This document shows, piece by piece, positions 9,490 to 18,388 of a DNA stretch of 64,000 nt. The DNA comes from Methanobacterium aggregans (lineage in GTDB: Archaea; Methanobacteriota; Methanobacteria; Methanobacteriales; Methanobacteriaceae): NCBI RefSeq assembly GCF_017874455.1, contig NZ_JAGGLN010000001.1:310001-374000 (forward strand), given 5' to 3'. Every line of letters begins with the position of its first letter. The stretch's first letter is position 1. A program made the translations under genes and the position numbers. A model generated the notes under the pieces. It was not told the DNA's origin. It saw only the letters and a program-made list of their open reading frames with translations, and ran no database searches.

Positions 9490-9875
9490 ATGATCACCAT
9501 CAAAAGAGCCTACTTACCTCCAGAAGAAGAAGATGGTTTCAGAGTTTTGGTGGACAGAATATGGTCCAGGGGTGTGTCCAAGGAGGATATAAAGTTAGAT
9601 TTTTGGATGAAGAACGTAGCCCCCAGCAACGAACTGAGAAAGTGGTTTGCCCATGACCCTGAGAGATGGTTGGAGTTCAAGACCAGATATCTGGATGAAC
9701 TTAAGGATAAAAAAGAATTAATTGCACACTTGAAGATCATAGAAAAGTTTAACAAGACTCTGACTCTTGTGTACTCTGCTCAGATGAAAAACACAACAAC
9801 GCAGTGGTTTTAATGGAATTACTTAAGAGACAACCAATGGTTGTTAAAACAGATATTTCAAGAATTCATGGTTAA
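9490..9875 (+). pseudogene. DUF488 family protein, frameshifted near its C-terminus
   Basis: The first frame (9490-9813) encodes a DUF488 protein: RVLVDRIWSRGVSKED, APSNELRKWFAHDPERW, then LVYSA followed by MKNTTTQWF and a stop. DUF488 members normally continue with a conserved H-N-N-A-V sequence. That sequence is present in another frame from about 9782: DEKHNNAVVLMELLKRQP, ending at the TAA at 9873-9875. A single lost base near 9780-9783 explains both. Either a real frameshift or a sequencing error; the DUF488 function (possibly a nuclease-like fold) is undefined. Confidence 0.8.
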
Positions 9876-9985
9876 TTAAGAAAGCTCTTAAATCAAGTTT
9901 CTTAAGCAATACAAACTTAAAAATCGTAAAAAATGAAGGTTAATAGAATCATGGCTTATTAACATTTTATGGGGGGTGAGAATCC

Positions 9986-10459
9986 ATGAAGATGATTATC
10001 ATCTACAAATCCTACCACCATATGAACACAGAGAAGGTGGCCAGGGCCATGGCAGAAACCATGAATGGAGATCTTGTAAGGGTTGAAGATGTCAAACCCA
10101 ATGAACTTGAAGACTACGACCTTATTGGTTTTGGTTCAGGTATCTATGGAGGTAAACCCCATAGGGACATCCTAAAACTTGCGGAGGAAATGCAGCCCAT
10201 GGACAAGAAGGTGTTCATTTTTTCAACCTCTGGCATTCACGGGGAAAACTATCACCACATCCTTATGGAAAAGTTGAAGTTCAAAGGTGCTGAAATCCTG
10301 GGAGAGTTCAACTGTCCTGGTGAAGTCCGCCCACTTGGATTAAATCTGGACTTGAAAGGCCCATTAGGATGGTTTATGGGTAAGAATAAGGGACATCCTA
10401 ATGAAATGGATTTGAATAACGCCAGAATCTTCGCAGAGGATATTCTTAAATCCAGATGA
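9986..10459 (+). CDS. Flavodoxin family protein
   Basis: 157 residues beginning MKMIIIYKSYHHMNTEKVARAM: strand 1, then a phosphate-binding loop where SYHHMNTEK replaces the more usual S/T-x-T-G-N-T. The GFGSGIYGG and FSTSGIHGENYH segments form the flavin rings' 50s- and 90s-type loops. The start is fixed by GGGGGGTGAGAATCC just upstream. Likely an FMN electron carrier or flavin-dependent oxidoreductase; partners unknown. Confidence 0.85.
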   Translation: MKMIIIYKSYHHMNTEKVARAMAETMNGDLVRVEDVKPNELEDYDLIGFGSGIYGGKPHRDILKLAEEMQPMDKKVFIFSTSGIHGENYHHILMEKLKFKGAEILGEFNCPGEVRPLGLNLDLKGPLGWFMGKNKGHPNEMDLNNARIFAEDILKSR

Positions 10460-10571
10460 GCTTTATTAAAAAATAATTCATCTAAGTCCAGAAACTGCTG
10501 TAATTCCCACAGGGTTTAAATAAAGGGTTTTAAGTCAATAGAAGTCACTTTTAATGAGGTAGGTGGTTGAA

Positions 10572-11489
10572 ATGGATATTGATACTCTTCTAAATATCAT
10601 TAAATTAGGACGTCCCCAGTTTTTGGTTGGGGGTTTTCTGCTTTTCTGTGTTGGAGTGTTGTTGGCCATTCTACTCCATGCAGAATTCATTTTAAATAAA
10701 TTCCTACTGGGATATACTATCCTATTTCTGGCTCATCTGGCAGTTCACTACAGCAATGATTATTTTGATGCTGATGCTGATGCATTTGCTGAACCAACTT
10801 TGATTTCAGGGGGTAGTGGGATTCTGGTTAAAAATCCAGAATTGAAACCATTCTCAAAATGGTTCGCCATTTCACTCATGATCTTATCCCTGGGTTTTGC
10901 AGCAATTTTCATGCTTACCTTCTCATACACAGTTTGGTTCTTTTTATTTGTACTCTTGGGAAACTTTTTAGCATGGTTTTATTCTGCCCCACCCATTAAA
11001 TTAGTTTACAGAAGATTGGGAGAAATTTCAACTGTACTGACTGGAATCATATTGCCTGGAATGGGTTACTTCACGATTATGGGAACACTGGATCTTCCCT
11101 TTCTTATTTTTGCCCTGCCACTAACATTTTTACAGCTCTTCTTTATCATCAGTGTTGAAATGCCTGATATGGAGGGGGATAAATTAGGTGGAAAAACGAC
11201 CCTGATAGTTTCGAAGGGCCGTGAATTTGGGTTTAAACTCATTTTAGTTTCAGGATTATTGTTTACACTTTCATTTTTTGTAATTCCATTCACAGGTTTG
11301 TATCCTTCAATCATAGATTTTAAAATATTATCACTTATTTCGTTAATTCCATTAGGTTTGGGGATTTTAGAATTGATAAAAAAACCATTGGATAAAGAAT
11401 CTGCAACAAAATTTTCCAGTCTGAACATTGCTGCCCTGTTTTTGGTTGTTATCCTAATTGATCTTTACTTCATCTACCTCATCAAATGA
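10572..11489 (+). CDS. UbiA-family membrane prenyltransferase
   Basis: 305 residues, about eight or nine membrane segments. Two Asp-rich motifs that bind Mg-diphosphate are clear: NDYFDADADAF after the second helix and DMEGDKLGGKTTL after the sixth. The ATG at 10572 is chosen because AGGTGG lies just before it; a GTG at 10563 sits in that site. Related to UbiA/MenA rather than obviously to the DGGGP synthase of lipid synthesis. The acceptor (quinone-like, porphyrin or lipid) cannot be decided from sequence. Confidence 0.85.
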   Translation: MDIDTLLNIIKLGRPQFLVGGFLLFCVGVLLAILLHAEFILNKFLLGYTILFLAHLAVHYSNDYFDADADAFAEPTLISGGSGILVKNPELKPFSKWFAISLMILSLGFAAIFMLTFSYTVWFFLFVLLGNFLAWFYSAPPIKLVYRRLGEISTVLTGIILPGMGYFTIMGTLDLPFLIFALPLTFLQLFFIISVEMPDMEGDKLGGKTTLIVSKGREFGFKLILVSGLLFTLSFFVIPFTGLYPSIIDFKILSLISLIPLGLGILELIKKPLDKESATKFSSLNIAALFLVVILIDLYFIYLIK

Positions 11490-11760
11490 AACTACTGGAT
11501 CATCCAATAGACTTATTCAAAAACTGTTTAGAATAGTAGTTCATTTGGCATTAAATTTCAATTTTTTCAGGAATATATTTTATTTTGTCCCATTTTTTCA
11601 CCTTCTTTTATAAAGAATACAGATAGGCTTTTTATCTGTAACTGCAGGAAAATGAATTATTAAATAGGATAACATGGCTTTTAATCATGATTTAATAGTT
11701 AATATTATATACCATGACTCTTCTTAAATTATTATTAAAACTGAAAAGGAGGGATAATCA

Positions 11761-12915
11761 ATCAAAGGAAGATCGTGTTTTATAATTTTATTGTTGATTA
11801 GTTTGGTATTTCTTTTAAGTCTAAGCAGTGCATCTGCAACGAATGTTACAAGCAGTGTTGGTGTTACCAAGAACATTGGCAGTACAAGTTATGGTTACGT
11901 GGATAAAACCTACTACGGTAATCAAAGTTCCAAAAAGACAGTTGTGATCATAGTTGGTGTGCATCCACAGGAAAATGGAATACACAATGCTGTTTCCAAG
12001 ACCCTTGCAAATAAATCAGCTAATCTCACCAAAAGGTACGTTCTCTACAAGGTTACTGTAACCAAGGATACTGGTGACTATAAAAAGAGCAGAATGAATG
12101 GACAGTTACTGGCTCAGAGATTCATTGTTCCAGATGTTTCAAGTGAAAACCCCATGCTTGTTGTGGATGTTCATGAGAATCATTATAAAAGTAGTGGTTA
12201 CGCTTACTGCAGATTTCTGTACCTAATTTCCAACAACGCTAAAACCAAAACCTACGCCAATGAAATAATCAGTACCATGCCGTTTTTAAGGACCTACACC
12301 CCACCAAACCATACAAGTCCACAGTACGTCACAGAACCCATTGCAAGCAAGGGCATATCCACCATGATCTACGAAACCTACAACAGTGACTCAACAGCCA
12401 AAAAAGCCTCTGATGCAAATGCTTTTATCAACGCTTTAGACAATCAGGTTGGAAACAGTATAACTGCAAGTCCTGCAGGTGGAAACTACTACGCTCCGCA
12501 GAAGGTGAGTTTAACTTCAGATAGTTATTCAAGTATCTACTACACACTTGATGGAACTAACCCAACAACCAGCAGTACATTGTACACAGAACCAATCAGT
12601 CTAAACACTTCCAAGACCTTGAAGTATATAGGAGTCACTGAATCCGGAGAGTTATCATCTGTAACAACATCTAAATACCAGATATATGTTTTAACCACAT
12701 ATGAATACACAGCACGTGTTCTTGTTAAAACAGTTAGCTACAGAGGATGGAAGAAGGTTGCCTACAAGGCTAAGGTGAAGGTAAGGTACAAAGTCGGTAA
12801 AAAGTGGAGATACAAGTACAAATACGTCACAAAATACAAATGGAAAAAAGGATGGATTTCTTACGGAATTTACAAGAACCAAACAAAACAAGGTACGCGC
12901 TGGACTTTAACATGA
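11761..12915 (+). CDS. Secreted M14/M99-like putative zinc peptidase with chitobiase-type domain
   Basis: Signal peptide, then a domain with GVHPQENGIHNAV (an H-x-x-E pair) and VVDVHENHYKS, which look like metal ligands of M14/M99-type carboxypeptidases or deacylases. A CHB_HEX_C-like domain follows (SIYYTLDGTNPTTSS), and then a strongly basic Tyr/Lys-rich tail of about 60 residues that could bind the cell wall. A strong AAAGGAGGG site at 11745-11753 points to the ATC at 11761, giving IKGRSCF as a basic n-region; the first canonical start is TTG at 11791. Possibly a pseudomurein-related enzyme (inference). Confidence 0.7.
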   Translation: MKGRSCFIILLLISLVFLLSLSSASATNVTSSVGVTKNIGSTSYGYVDKTYYGNQSSKKTVVIIVGVHPQENGIHNAVSKTLANKSANLTKRYVLYKVTVTKDTGDYKKSRMNGQLLAQRFIVPDVSSENPMLVVDVHENHYKSSGYAYCRFLYLISNNAKTKTYANEIISTMPFLRTYTPPNHTSPQYVTEPIASKGISTMIYETYNSDSTAKKASDANAFINALDNQVGNSITASPAGGNYYAPQKVSLTSDSYSSIYYTLDGTNPTTSSTLYTEPISLNTSKTLKYIGVTESGELSSVTTSKYQIYVLTTYEYTARVLVKTVSYRGWKKVAYKAKVKVRYKVGKKWRYKYKYVTKYKWKKGWISYGIYKNQTKQGTRWTLT

Positions 12916-13010
12916 GGTTCAAGAAGTAAATCCATTTTTTTTTATTTTAGATTTTTTTTTAATTCAAATAAAATTTTCACTATTTTTTAAGGTTTTAGTT
13001 GAATATGAAC

Positions 13011-13805
13011 TCAATCCTTCAAAAGGGATGCTATTCCAAATGCCACAGCAAGAACAATCACAATCGTGGCACCTGAAGCCAGGTTGAAAACATATGAAAG
13101 CCAGAGCCCAGCAACCGTCAGTACCATACCTGTGGCCACGGAAAGGATCATGAGCTTGTTTAGGTTCTGGGTGAACTGCTTGCTTATGGCTGCGGGAAGT
13201 GTTAGAAGGGCTATAACAAGGATCACACCCACCACTTTAATGAGAACAACAACGCTCAAAGCCACAAGGCAGAGAAGCAGAAGATAAATACTCCTTGATG
13301 GCATTCCAACAACTCCTGCAAATTCTTCATCGAAGGATACTGCAAGAAGTTCCCTGCGGAATAGAAAAACCGTTAGAATTATGGTGATGTCGAGGACTAG
13401 CATGATCACGAGATCTGAAGTTGGAACTGTGAGTATGCTTCCAAAGAGGTAACTGAAAAGATCTGGGGCGTATCCTGGTGTTAGGTTAATGAATATAATA
13501 CCAATAGCCATACCCAGGCTCCATAATATTCCAATTGCAGTGTCCTCACTCACGTTTACCTTTTCACTCAACATCCCCATTCCCATGGCTGAAATCATGC
13601 TGAATGGTATTGCTGCAAGCACAGGATTCACACCAAGGAAGTATCCAAGGCCAATTCCTCCAAAGGCAGCATGGGATATTCCTCCGCTTATAAAGACTAT
13701 GCGTTTTATCACGATGTAGCTACCTACAATTCCACATGCAACACTCACAAGTAAAGCTGCAATCACTGCATTCTGCATGAAGGTGTATGAGAGAAATTCA
13801 AGCAT
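13011..13805 (-). CDS. znuB: Zinc/manganese-type ABC transporter permease
   Basis: 264 residues of the ABC-3 permease family with about eight membrane helices: GISHAAFGGIGLGYFLG near helix 2 and EEFAGVVGMPSRSIY in the cytoplasmic coupling region. Imports a divalent metal through the membrane, driven by the ATPase upstream. Its ATG shares one base with the stop of znuC (TAATG), so translation is coupled. Zn versus Mn, or Ni via the adjacent NikR-like regulator, cannot be settled. Confidence 0.92.
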   Translation of the reverse strand: MLEFLSYTFMQNAVIAALLVSVACGIVGSYIVIKRIVFISGGISHAAFGGIGLGYFLGVNPVLAAIPFSMISAMGMGMLSEKVNVSEDTAIGILWSLGMAIGIIFINLTPGYAPDLFSYLFGSILTVPTSDLVIMLVLDITIILTVFLFRRELLAVSFDEEFAGVVGMPSRSIYLLLLCLVALSVVVLIKVVGVILVIALLTLPAAISKQFTQNLNKLMILSVATGMVLTVAGLWLSYVFNLASGATIVIVLAVAFGIASLLKD

Positions 13806-14575
13806 TAAAATTCCCCCTCATTATCATGGTGATGTTTTTCAAGTACCCTGTGGGGAATTCCATGGGATATGAGTTCCAGTGGACATTTGTAGATCTCTTC
13901 AAGTCCCTCTGCTGATTCCTCAACAGGTCCGTGGTAGAAGAGTTTCTTGTTTAGGCAGGCTATCTTGTTAACCTGCGTTGAAACTGCACCAACATCATGG
14001 CTCACAAGGATTATGGCCATCCTTTCATGGAGCTTTGAAAGGAGTTTGTAGAATGAATGCTGCATTTCAGGGTCTATGCTTGCCATTGGCTCATCCAGAA
14101 GAAGTATGCGAGGATTTCTCACCAGGGCTCTGGCTATGAAAACCCTCTGCATCTGCCCGCCTGAAAGCCTGCTTATCTGCCTGTTGCGGTACTTTAGCAT
14201 GCCAACCTCTTCAAGAACATCTTTAACAGCTTTTTTATCCCTGGGGGTGTAACCCTTAAAAAGTCCCTTGTAACGGCCTGTGAGAACAGTTTCAAAGACA
14301 TCTATTGGAAAATCATGGTCAAAAACAACTGTTTGTGGAAGGTATCCCATGAATTTTCTTGCCTTTTCAGGGGGGTTTCCAAATATTTTCACGTTACCCG
14401 TGTCTGGTTTCAAAATTCCAAGAATTAGCTTAAGAAGGGTACTTTTTCCACCACCATTGGGACCTATAACTGCCAAATAATCTTTTTTATCTAAGGATAG
14501 GTTTATATCTTTCAGCACTGTCCTGCCATTAACACTGTAATTCAGATCTTTGATTTCAAGAATCTTTTCTACCAT
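13805..14575 (-). CDS. znuC: Metal ABC transporter ATP-binding protein
   Basis: 256 residues with a complete ATPase set: Walker A GPNGGGKSTLLKL, signature LSGGQMQRVFIARAL, Walker B ILLLDEPMASID and switch His in ILVSHDVGAVS. The C-terminal His-rich end (HHHDNEGEF) is typical of ZnuC/MntB-like proteins. Energises the ZnuB permease on the cytoplasmic face. Middle gene of znuA-znuC-znuB. Confidence 0.94.
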   Translation of the reverse strand: MVEKILEIKDLNYSVNGRTVLKDINLSLDKKDYLAVIGPNGGGKSTLLKLILGILKPDTGNVKIFGNPPEKARKFMGYLPQTVVFDHDFPIDVFETVLTGRYKGLFKGYTPRDKKAVKDVLEEVGMLKYRNRQISRLSGGQMQRVFIARALVRNPRILLLDEPMASIDPEMQHSFYKLLSKLHERMAIILVSHDVGAVSTQVNKIACLNKKLFYHGPVEESAEGLEEIYKCPLELISHGIPHRVLEKHHHDNEGEF

Positions 14576-14607
14576 ATTACTCCCTTAAATAAATTTTTTT
14601 TATACTT

Positions 14608-15516
14608 TCATCCCTTATTGTCCGTCACTGTTTCTGCGAATATGCCTGAAACCCTGTACATGTTATCAAGGTAGTTTTCAGGCATTGTATCAATGGACAC
14701 AACATGACCCCCTATCTGGTCTGCTATAACACTGGCACTTGCATTGCTGAACTGGGGTGATACGAAGATAACAGTCACATTGTCCTTTTTTGCAAGGGTC
14801 ACAAGTTCAGCTATGTTTTTGGATGTGGGTTCTTTACCCTCTTTTTCAATGGATATTTGATTCAGTCCATAGTCACGGCAGAAGTAGCCCCATGAAGGAT
14901 GATAAACCATTATGTTCATGCCCTTATCATCTGCAAGTGTTTCTGTGATGTTTTCATCGAGTTTATCCAGTTCCTGCAGATAGACATCCCTGTTTTTGGT
15001 GTAGTAATCCCTGTTTTCGGGATCAACTTCCACAAGCCCCTCATAAATATTTTCCACCATTACTTTGGCATTTCTTGGTGAGTTCCAAACATGGGGGTCG
15101 TTGTTGCCCTCATCAGGGTCTGTGCTTTCCATGAGATCTAGGCCCTTGGAACAGTTCACAATGAGCATTTCACTGTTCAAACCTTTTATCTTGTCCATCC
15201 AACCGATTTCAAATTCAATTCCAGAACCAACCTCTGCGTACATATCAGCCTGCCCGGCCTTCTGGATTTTACCTGGTGTTGGCTCGTATGTATGGGGATC
15301 TGCACCTGGAGGAACCATCACCACAACATTCACCCTGTCTCCACCCACTTTTTTAACAAATTCTGTTTCTGTGGGAATGGTTACAGCCACGGTTACTGTG
15401 CTGTTTTCAACTGTCTTTGAATCATTTGAAACCTCATAAACAACAGTTCCAAGAAAGAATATAATAACTCCTAAAAGCATAAAAATTCCAATTATCCTCT
15501 TTTTTTTCAAAATCAT
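14608..15516 (-). CDS. znuA: Metal ABC transporter substrate-binding protein
   Basis: 302 residues of the cluster A-I (ZnuA/TroA) binding proteins. An N-terminal membrane anchor (about 9-28) lacks the lipobox Cys, so it is tethered by the helix. Metal-ligand histidines lie in PPGADPHTYEPTPGKIQ, NDPHVWNSPRNAK and MVYHPSWGYF, with an acidic ligand near the C-terminus. No long His-rich loop is present. First gene of the operon and divergent from the NikR-like regulator. Confidence 0.93.
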   Translation of the reverse strand: MILKKKRIIGIFMLLGVIIFFLGTVVYEVSNDSKTVENSTVTVAVTIPTETEFVKKVGGDRVNVVVMVPPGADPHTYEPTPGKIQKAGQADMYAEVGSGIEFEIGWMDKIKGLNSEMLIVNCSKGLDLMESTDPDEGNNDPHVWNSPRNAKVMVENIYEGLVEVDPENRDYYTKNRDVYLQELDKLDENITETLADDKGMNIMVYHPSWGYFCRDYGLNQISIEKEGKEPTSKNIAELVTLAKKDNVTVIFVSPQFSNASASVIADQIGGHVVSIDTMPENYLDNMYRVSGIFAETVTDNKG

Positions 15517-15539
15517 TCCCCTGAACTTGTTGATTTTTA

Positions 15540-15694
15540 TTCAAATCAAAATTGAAAGATTTTTCCCATTTTAAGCCCGGTAATTGTAATTATTTTTATT
15601 TTTATTAATATTTAAAACTTTTTATAATAAAAAATATCAAATTATTTATAAAAGGTTAATAATAATTATCCCTAGAGAAAATGGAAGTGGAACC
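15540..15694. promoter_or_regulatory. Divergent znuA / nikR-like promoter region
   Basis: Very AT-rich spacer containing TATA-like sequences for both directions and an inverted repeat of TTTTTAT and ATAAAAA around one centre base near 15618-15634. In such a biased sequence this palindrome may be chance, so it is only a candidate operator for the adjacent regulator. Confidence 0.35.
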
Positions 15695-16078
15695 ATGACA
15701 ATCGTAAGCATATCCCTGAACGACAAGCTCCTCCAGGAAATAGACCATATAAAGGATGAAATGGGATTTTCCGGGAGATCTGAAGTTATAAGGGCAAGTG
15801 CCAGAATGTTGATAGCAGACAACAAAGAAAAAGATGAATTAACTGGGGAGATAAATTCTGTGCTGATCTTGATCCACCATAAAAAGGTTGAAGACAGGGT
15901 TACAGAGATAAAACATGGATTTGAGGATGTAATCAGCACCCAGATCCACAGTCACCTGAGGGAGAATAAATGCCTTGAAATATTTATTTTAGATGGAAAC
16001 GCCCAGAGAATGAACCAGTTCTATAAGATGTTTGAAACATCGCCAAAAATGGAATATGTGAAGTTGATAGTGGTTTAA
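15695..16078 (+). CDS. NikR-like ribbon-helix-helix metal regulator
   Basis: 127 residues. N-terminal RHH DNA-binding domain (IVSISLNDKLLQEIDHI, then GFSGRSEVIRASARML) followed by a NikR-type ACT-like domain. The metal-site core reads QIHSHLRENKCLEIFIL, keeping the H-x-H and Cys of NikR. Its position divergent from znuACB suggests it controls that metal importer. It may respond to nickel or to another metal; the sequence alone does not say. Its stop overlaps the convergent downstream gene by 4 bp. Confidence 0.85.
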   Translation: MTIVSISLNDKLLQEIDHIKDEMGFSGRSEVIRASARMLIADNKEKDELTGEINSVLILIHHKKVEDRVTEIKHGFEDVISTQIHSHLRENKCLEIFILDGNAQRMNQFYKMFETSPKMEYVKLIVV

Positions 16079-18213
16079 GATTCCATCAGCTTCAAAACAT
16101 CCTCCAAACTATGGGTAGGTGCGTTGCAGCTTTTATCTGAACATAGGTAAAGTGTTGCCCCACCATCAATCATCCCCTTAATCTCAACTGATTCTGTAAC
16201 ATCTTTTATACCTAAAATATCCCTGTACCTGATTTCAGCCTGGGATTCAATGATTGGGTTCAGTATAAGAACTTTGTTTGGGATGAAGTACTTCCTCAAG
16301 TTTTTTAAGATCCTGATGGTATCTTCAGAAAATGGATTTCCAGCTAAAACTAAAGTATATGATGGACCCACCCTGAAATCTAAGGCTTCAATGAATTGTG
16401 TGTGGGCTGTTGGAGCCTTTTTAACATTCACTGAGAATGCTTGCTCCATCTCACGAGTTTTCAATTCAAATTCCTGATTTTCAGTTATCTTGGCAATTTT
16501 AAGCAGGTTCAGGTACTGAACAGAATTTCCTGAGGGTAATGCACCATCATAGGTTTTTTTCTCCCTGAGGAGTACTTGTTCTGAATCAGAGGCAGTGAAA
16601 TAGAAACCACCATACCCTTCATCCCAGAAATATTTTAACAAGGTCTGGGTAAGATCCACGGCCTTTTTCAGGTACTTTGGCTTGAAAAGGGCTTCATAAA
16701 GTTCCAGAAGTCCCCATACAACGAATGCATAATCATCAAGTGTTCCAGGAATACCAGCATCACCATCTCTGTAACGGTGAAAAAGCCTATCACCCGAGCA
16801 CATCTCCTCCAAAATAAAATTCATGGCAGATTCTGCACTCTCTGAATAGATATCTCCCTTAAGGGGATCACCAAAAACCTGTGATGCTCTGGAGAGTGCT
16901 GCAACCATCAAACCGTTCCAATCTGCAAGTAACTTATCATCCTTATGGGGATGCACACGATTTCTGCGTTCTTCAAAGAGTTTTAACCGTGAGCTTTCTA
17001 CTTTAGTCTTCAGTTCCTCCAGAGGAACATGATATTTTTCTGTAATGTTATTCAATGGTTCTTTTATGTGTAATATGTTGGCTCCAACATGTTCACCTGT
17101 TAATTCACTGCCAAAATTCCCTGTTTCCCTGATGTTGAAGACCTCTGAGATGAGCTCAGCATCTGGACCTAAAATGTCCATGATCTCATTTTTCTTCCAG
17201 AGGTAAAACTTCCCCTCAACACCTTCACTGTCAGCATCCTCTGCAGAGTAAAAACCACCTTCAGGAGATTTCATATCCCTTAAAACGTATCTAAAGATCT
17301 CTTCTGCAACCTTCCTGTACCTTTGATCTCCAGTTACTTGAAATGCCTCAATATATGCCATTGAGATTAATGCCTGGTCGTAGAGCATTTTCTCGAAGTG
17401 TGGAACAAGCCACTTGGGGTCCACGGAGTAACGGTGAAATCCAAAGCCCACATGGTCATATATACCCCCTTCAGACATTGAATCCAGGGTTTTCAGGGCC
17501 ATTTGAAGGGCATGTTTACTTTCTGTACGTTTCCAGTACCTTAAAAGAAATGTTAGATTGTGGGGTGTTGGAAACTTCTGGAAATCACCAAAACCACCAT
17601 TTTCATCATCAAATACCTTTGAAAGAGAATAATAGGTTTTGTCTATGGTTCCAGGATCCAGCTTGTCTCCTGTGGTCTGGGAAGATACATCTTCCAGTAC
17701 CCTTAGCACCTGACGTCCTGAATTTAAAAGTTCATCCCTCTCATCCCTCCATAGATCCCTAACATTCATAACAACATCCCTGAGTCCAACACTCCCATAA
17801 CCTGTCTCTTTGGGAATATAAGTGCCTGCAAAGAAGGGTTTTTTATCAGGGGTCATGATGATTGTGAGTGGCCAGCCACCTGAGCCTGTCATGAGCTGGC
17901 AGATGGTCATGTAAACGCTGTCGATGTCTGGCCTTTCCTCACGGTCCACCTTCACAGCCACAAAAACCTCGTTGATGAGATCCCCTATCTCAGGGTCTTC
18001 AAAGGATTCATGGGCCATCACATGACACCAGTGGCATGTTGAATAACCAATTGATAAAAAAACAGGTTTATCCTCTCTTTTTGCCTTTTCAAAGGCTTCA
18101 TCACCCCACGGATACCAGTCAACTGGGTTCTGGGCATGCTGGATGAGGTATGGACTTTTCTCCTCTTTCAGGTGGTTGTAGATCTTTTCAGGAACATTAT
18201 CTTTTCCATTCAT
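16075..18213 (-). CDS. Thioredoxin-fold DUF255 / six-hairpin protein (YyaL-like)
   Basis: 712 residues from the ATG at 18213, which follows GGGGG at the right distance; a TTG at 18219 is less likely. The N-terminal DUF255 thioredoxin-like domain (about 10-170) has LIQHAQNPVDWYPWG and the CxxC site YSTCHWCHVM. A long alpha/alpha six-hairpin glycosidase-like domain follows, around SAEDADSEGVEGKFYLW and DWNGLMVAALSRA. Widespread (YyaL, spermatogenesis-associated 20) and of unproven function. The order of domains and the length are normal. Confidence 0.92.
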   Translation of the reverse strand: MNGKDNVPEKIYNHLKEEKSPYLIQHAQNPVDWYPWGDEAFEKAKREDKPVFLSIGYSTCHWCHVMAHESFEDPEIGDLINEVFVAVKVDREERPDIDSVYMTICQLMTGSGGWPLTIIMTPDKKPFFAGTYIPKETGYGSVGLRDVVMNVRDLWRDERDELLNSGRQVLRVLEDVSSQTTGDKLDPGTIDKTYYSLSKVFDDENGGFGDFQKFPTPHNLTFLLRYWKRTESKHALQMALKTLDSMSEGGIYDHVGFGFHRYSVDPKWLVPHFEKMLYDQALISMAYIEAFQVTGDQRYRKVAEEIFRYVLRDMKSPEGGFYSAEDADSEGVEGKFYLWKKNEIMDILGPDAELISEVFNIRETGNFGSELTGEHVGANILHIKEPLNNITEKYHVPLEELKTKVESSRLKLFEERRNRVHPHKDDKLLADWNGLMVAALSRASQVFGDPLKGDIYSESAESAMNFILEEMCSGDRLFHRYRDGDAGIPGTLDDYAFVVWGLLELYEALFKPKYLKKAVDLTQTLLKYFWDEGYGGFYFTASDSEQVLLREKKTYDGALPSGNSVQYLNLLKIAKITENQEFELKTREMEQAFSVNVKKAPTAHTQFIEALDFRVGPSYTLVLAGNPFSEDTIRILKNLRKYFIPNKVLILNPIIESQAEIRYRDILGIKDVTESVEIKGMIDGGATLYLCSDKSCNAPTHSLEDVLKLMES

Positions 18214-18388
18214 TTTCAATCCCCCTGGATTTATTGGACTTAAAAAAAAACTTGAAGTAAGATCATATGATCCTTAGATTAATTGGAACTGATTCATGTT
18301 AATATTATTATTTTTAAAGAATTTATTTTTATTTATCTTCCCTCCTTCCATACATATTCAGAGGGGGGATAACTTTCCATAAAACTCT

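Noticed and set aside
15618..15634. Palindrome TTTTTAT-A-ATAAAAA as a firm operator
   Set aside because: Expected often by chance in such AT-rich DNA; kept only as a low-confidence candidate.
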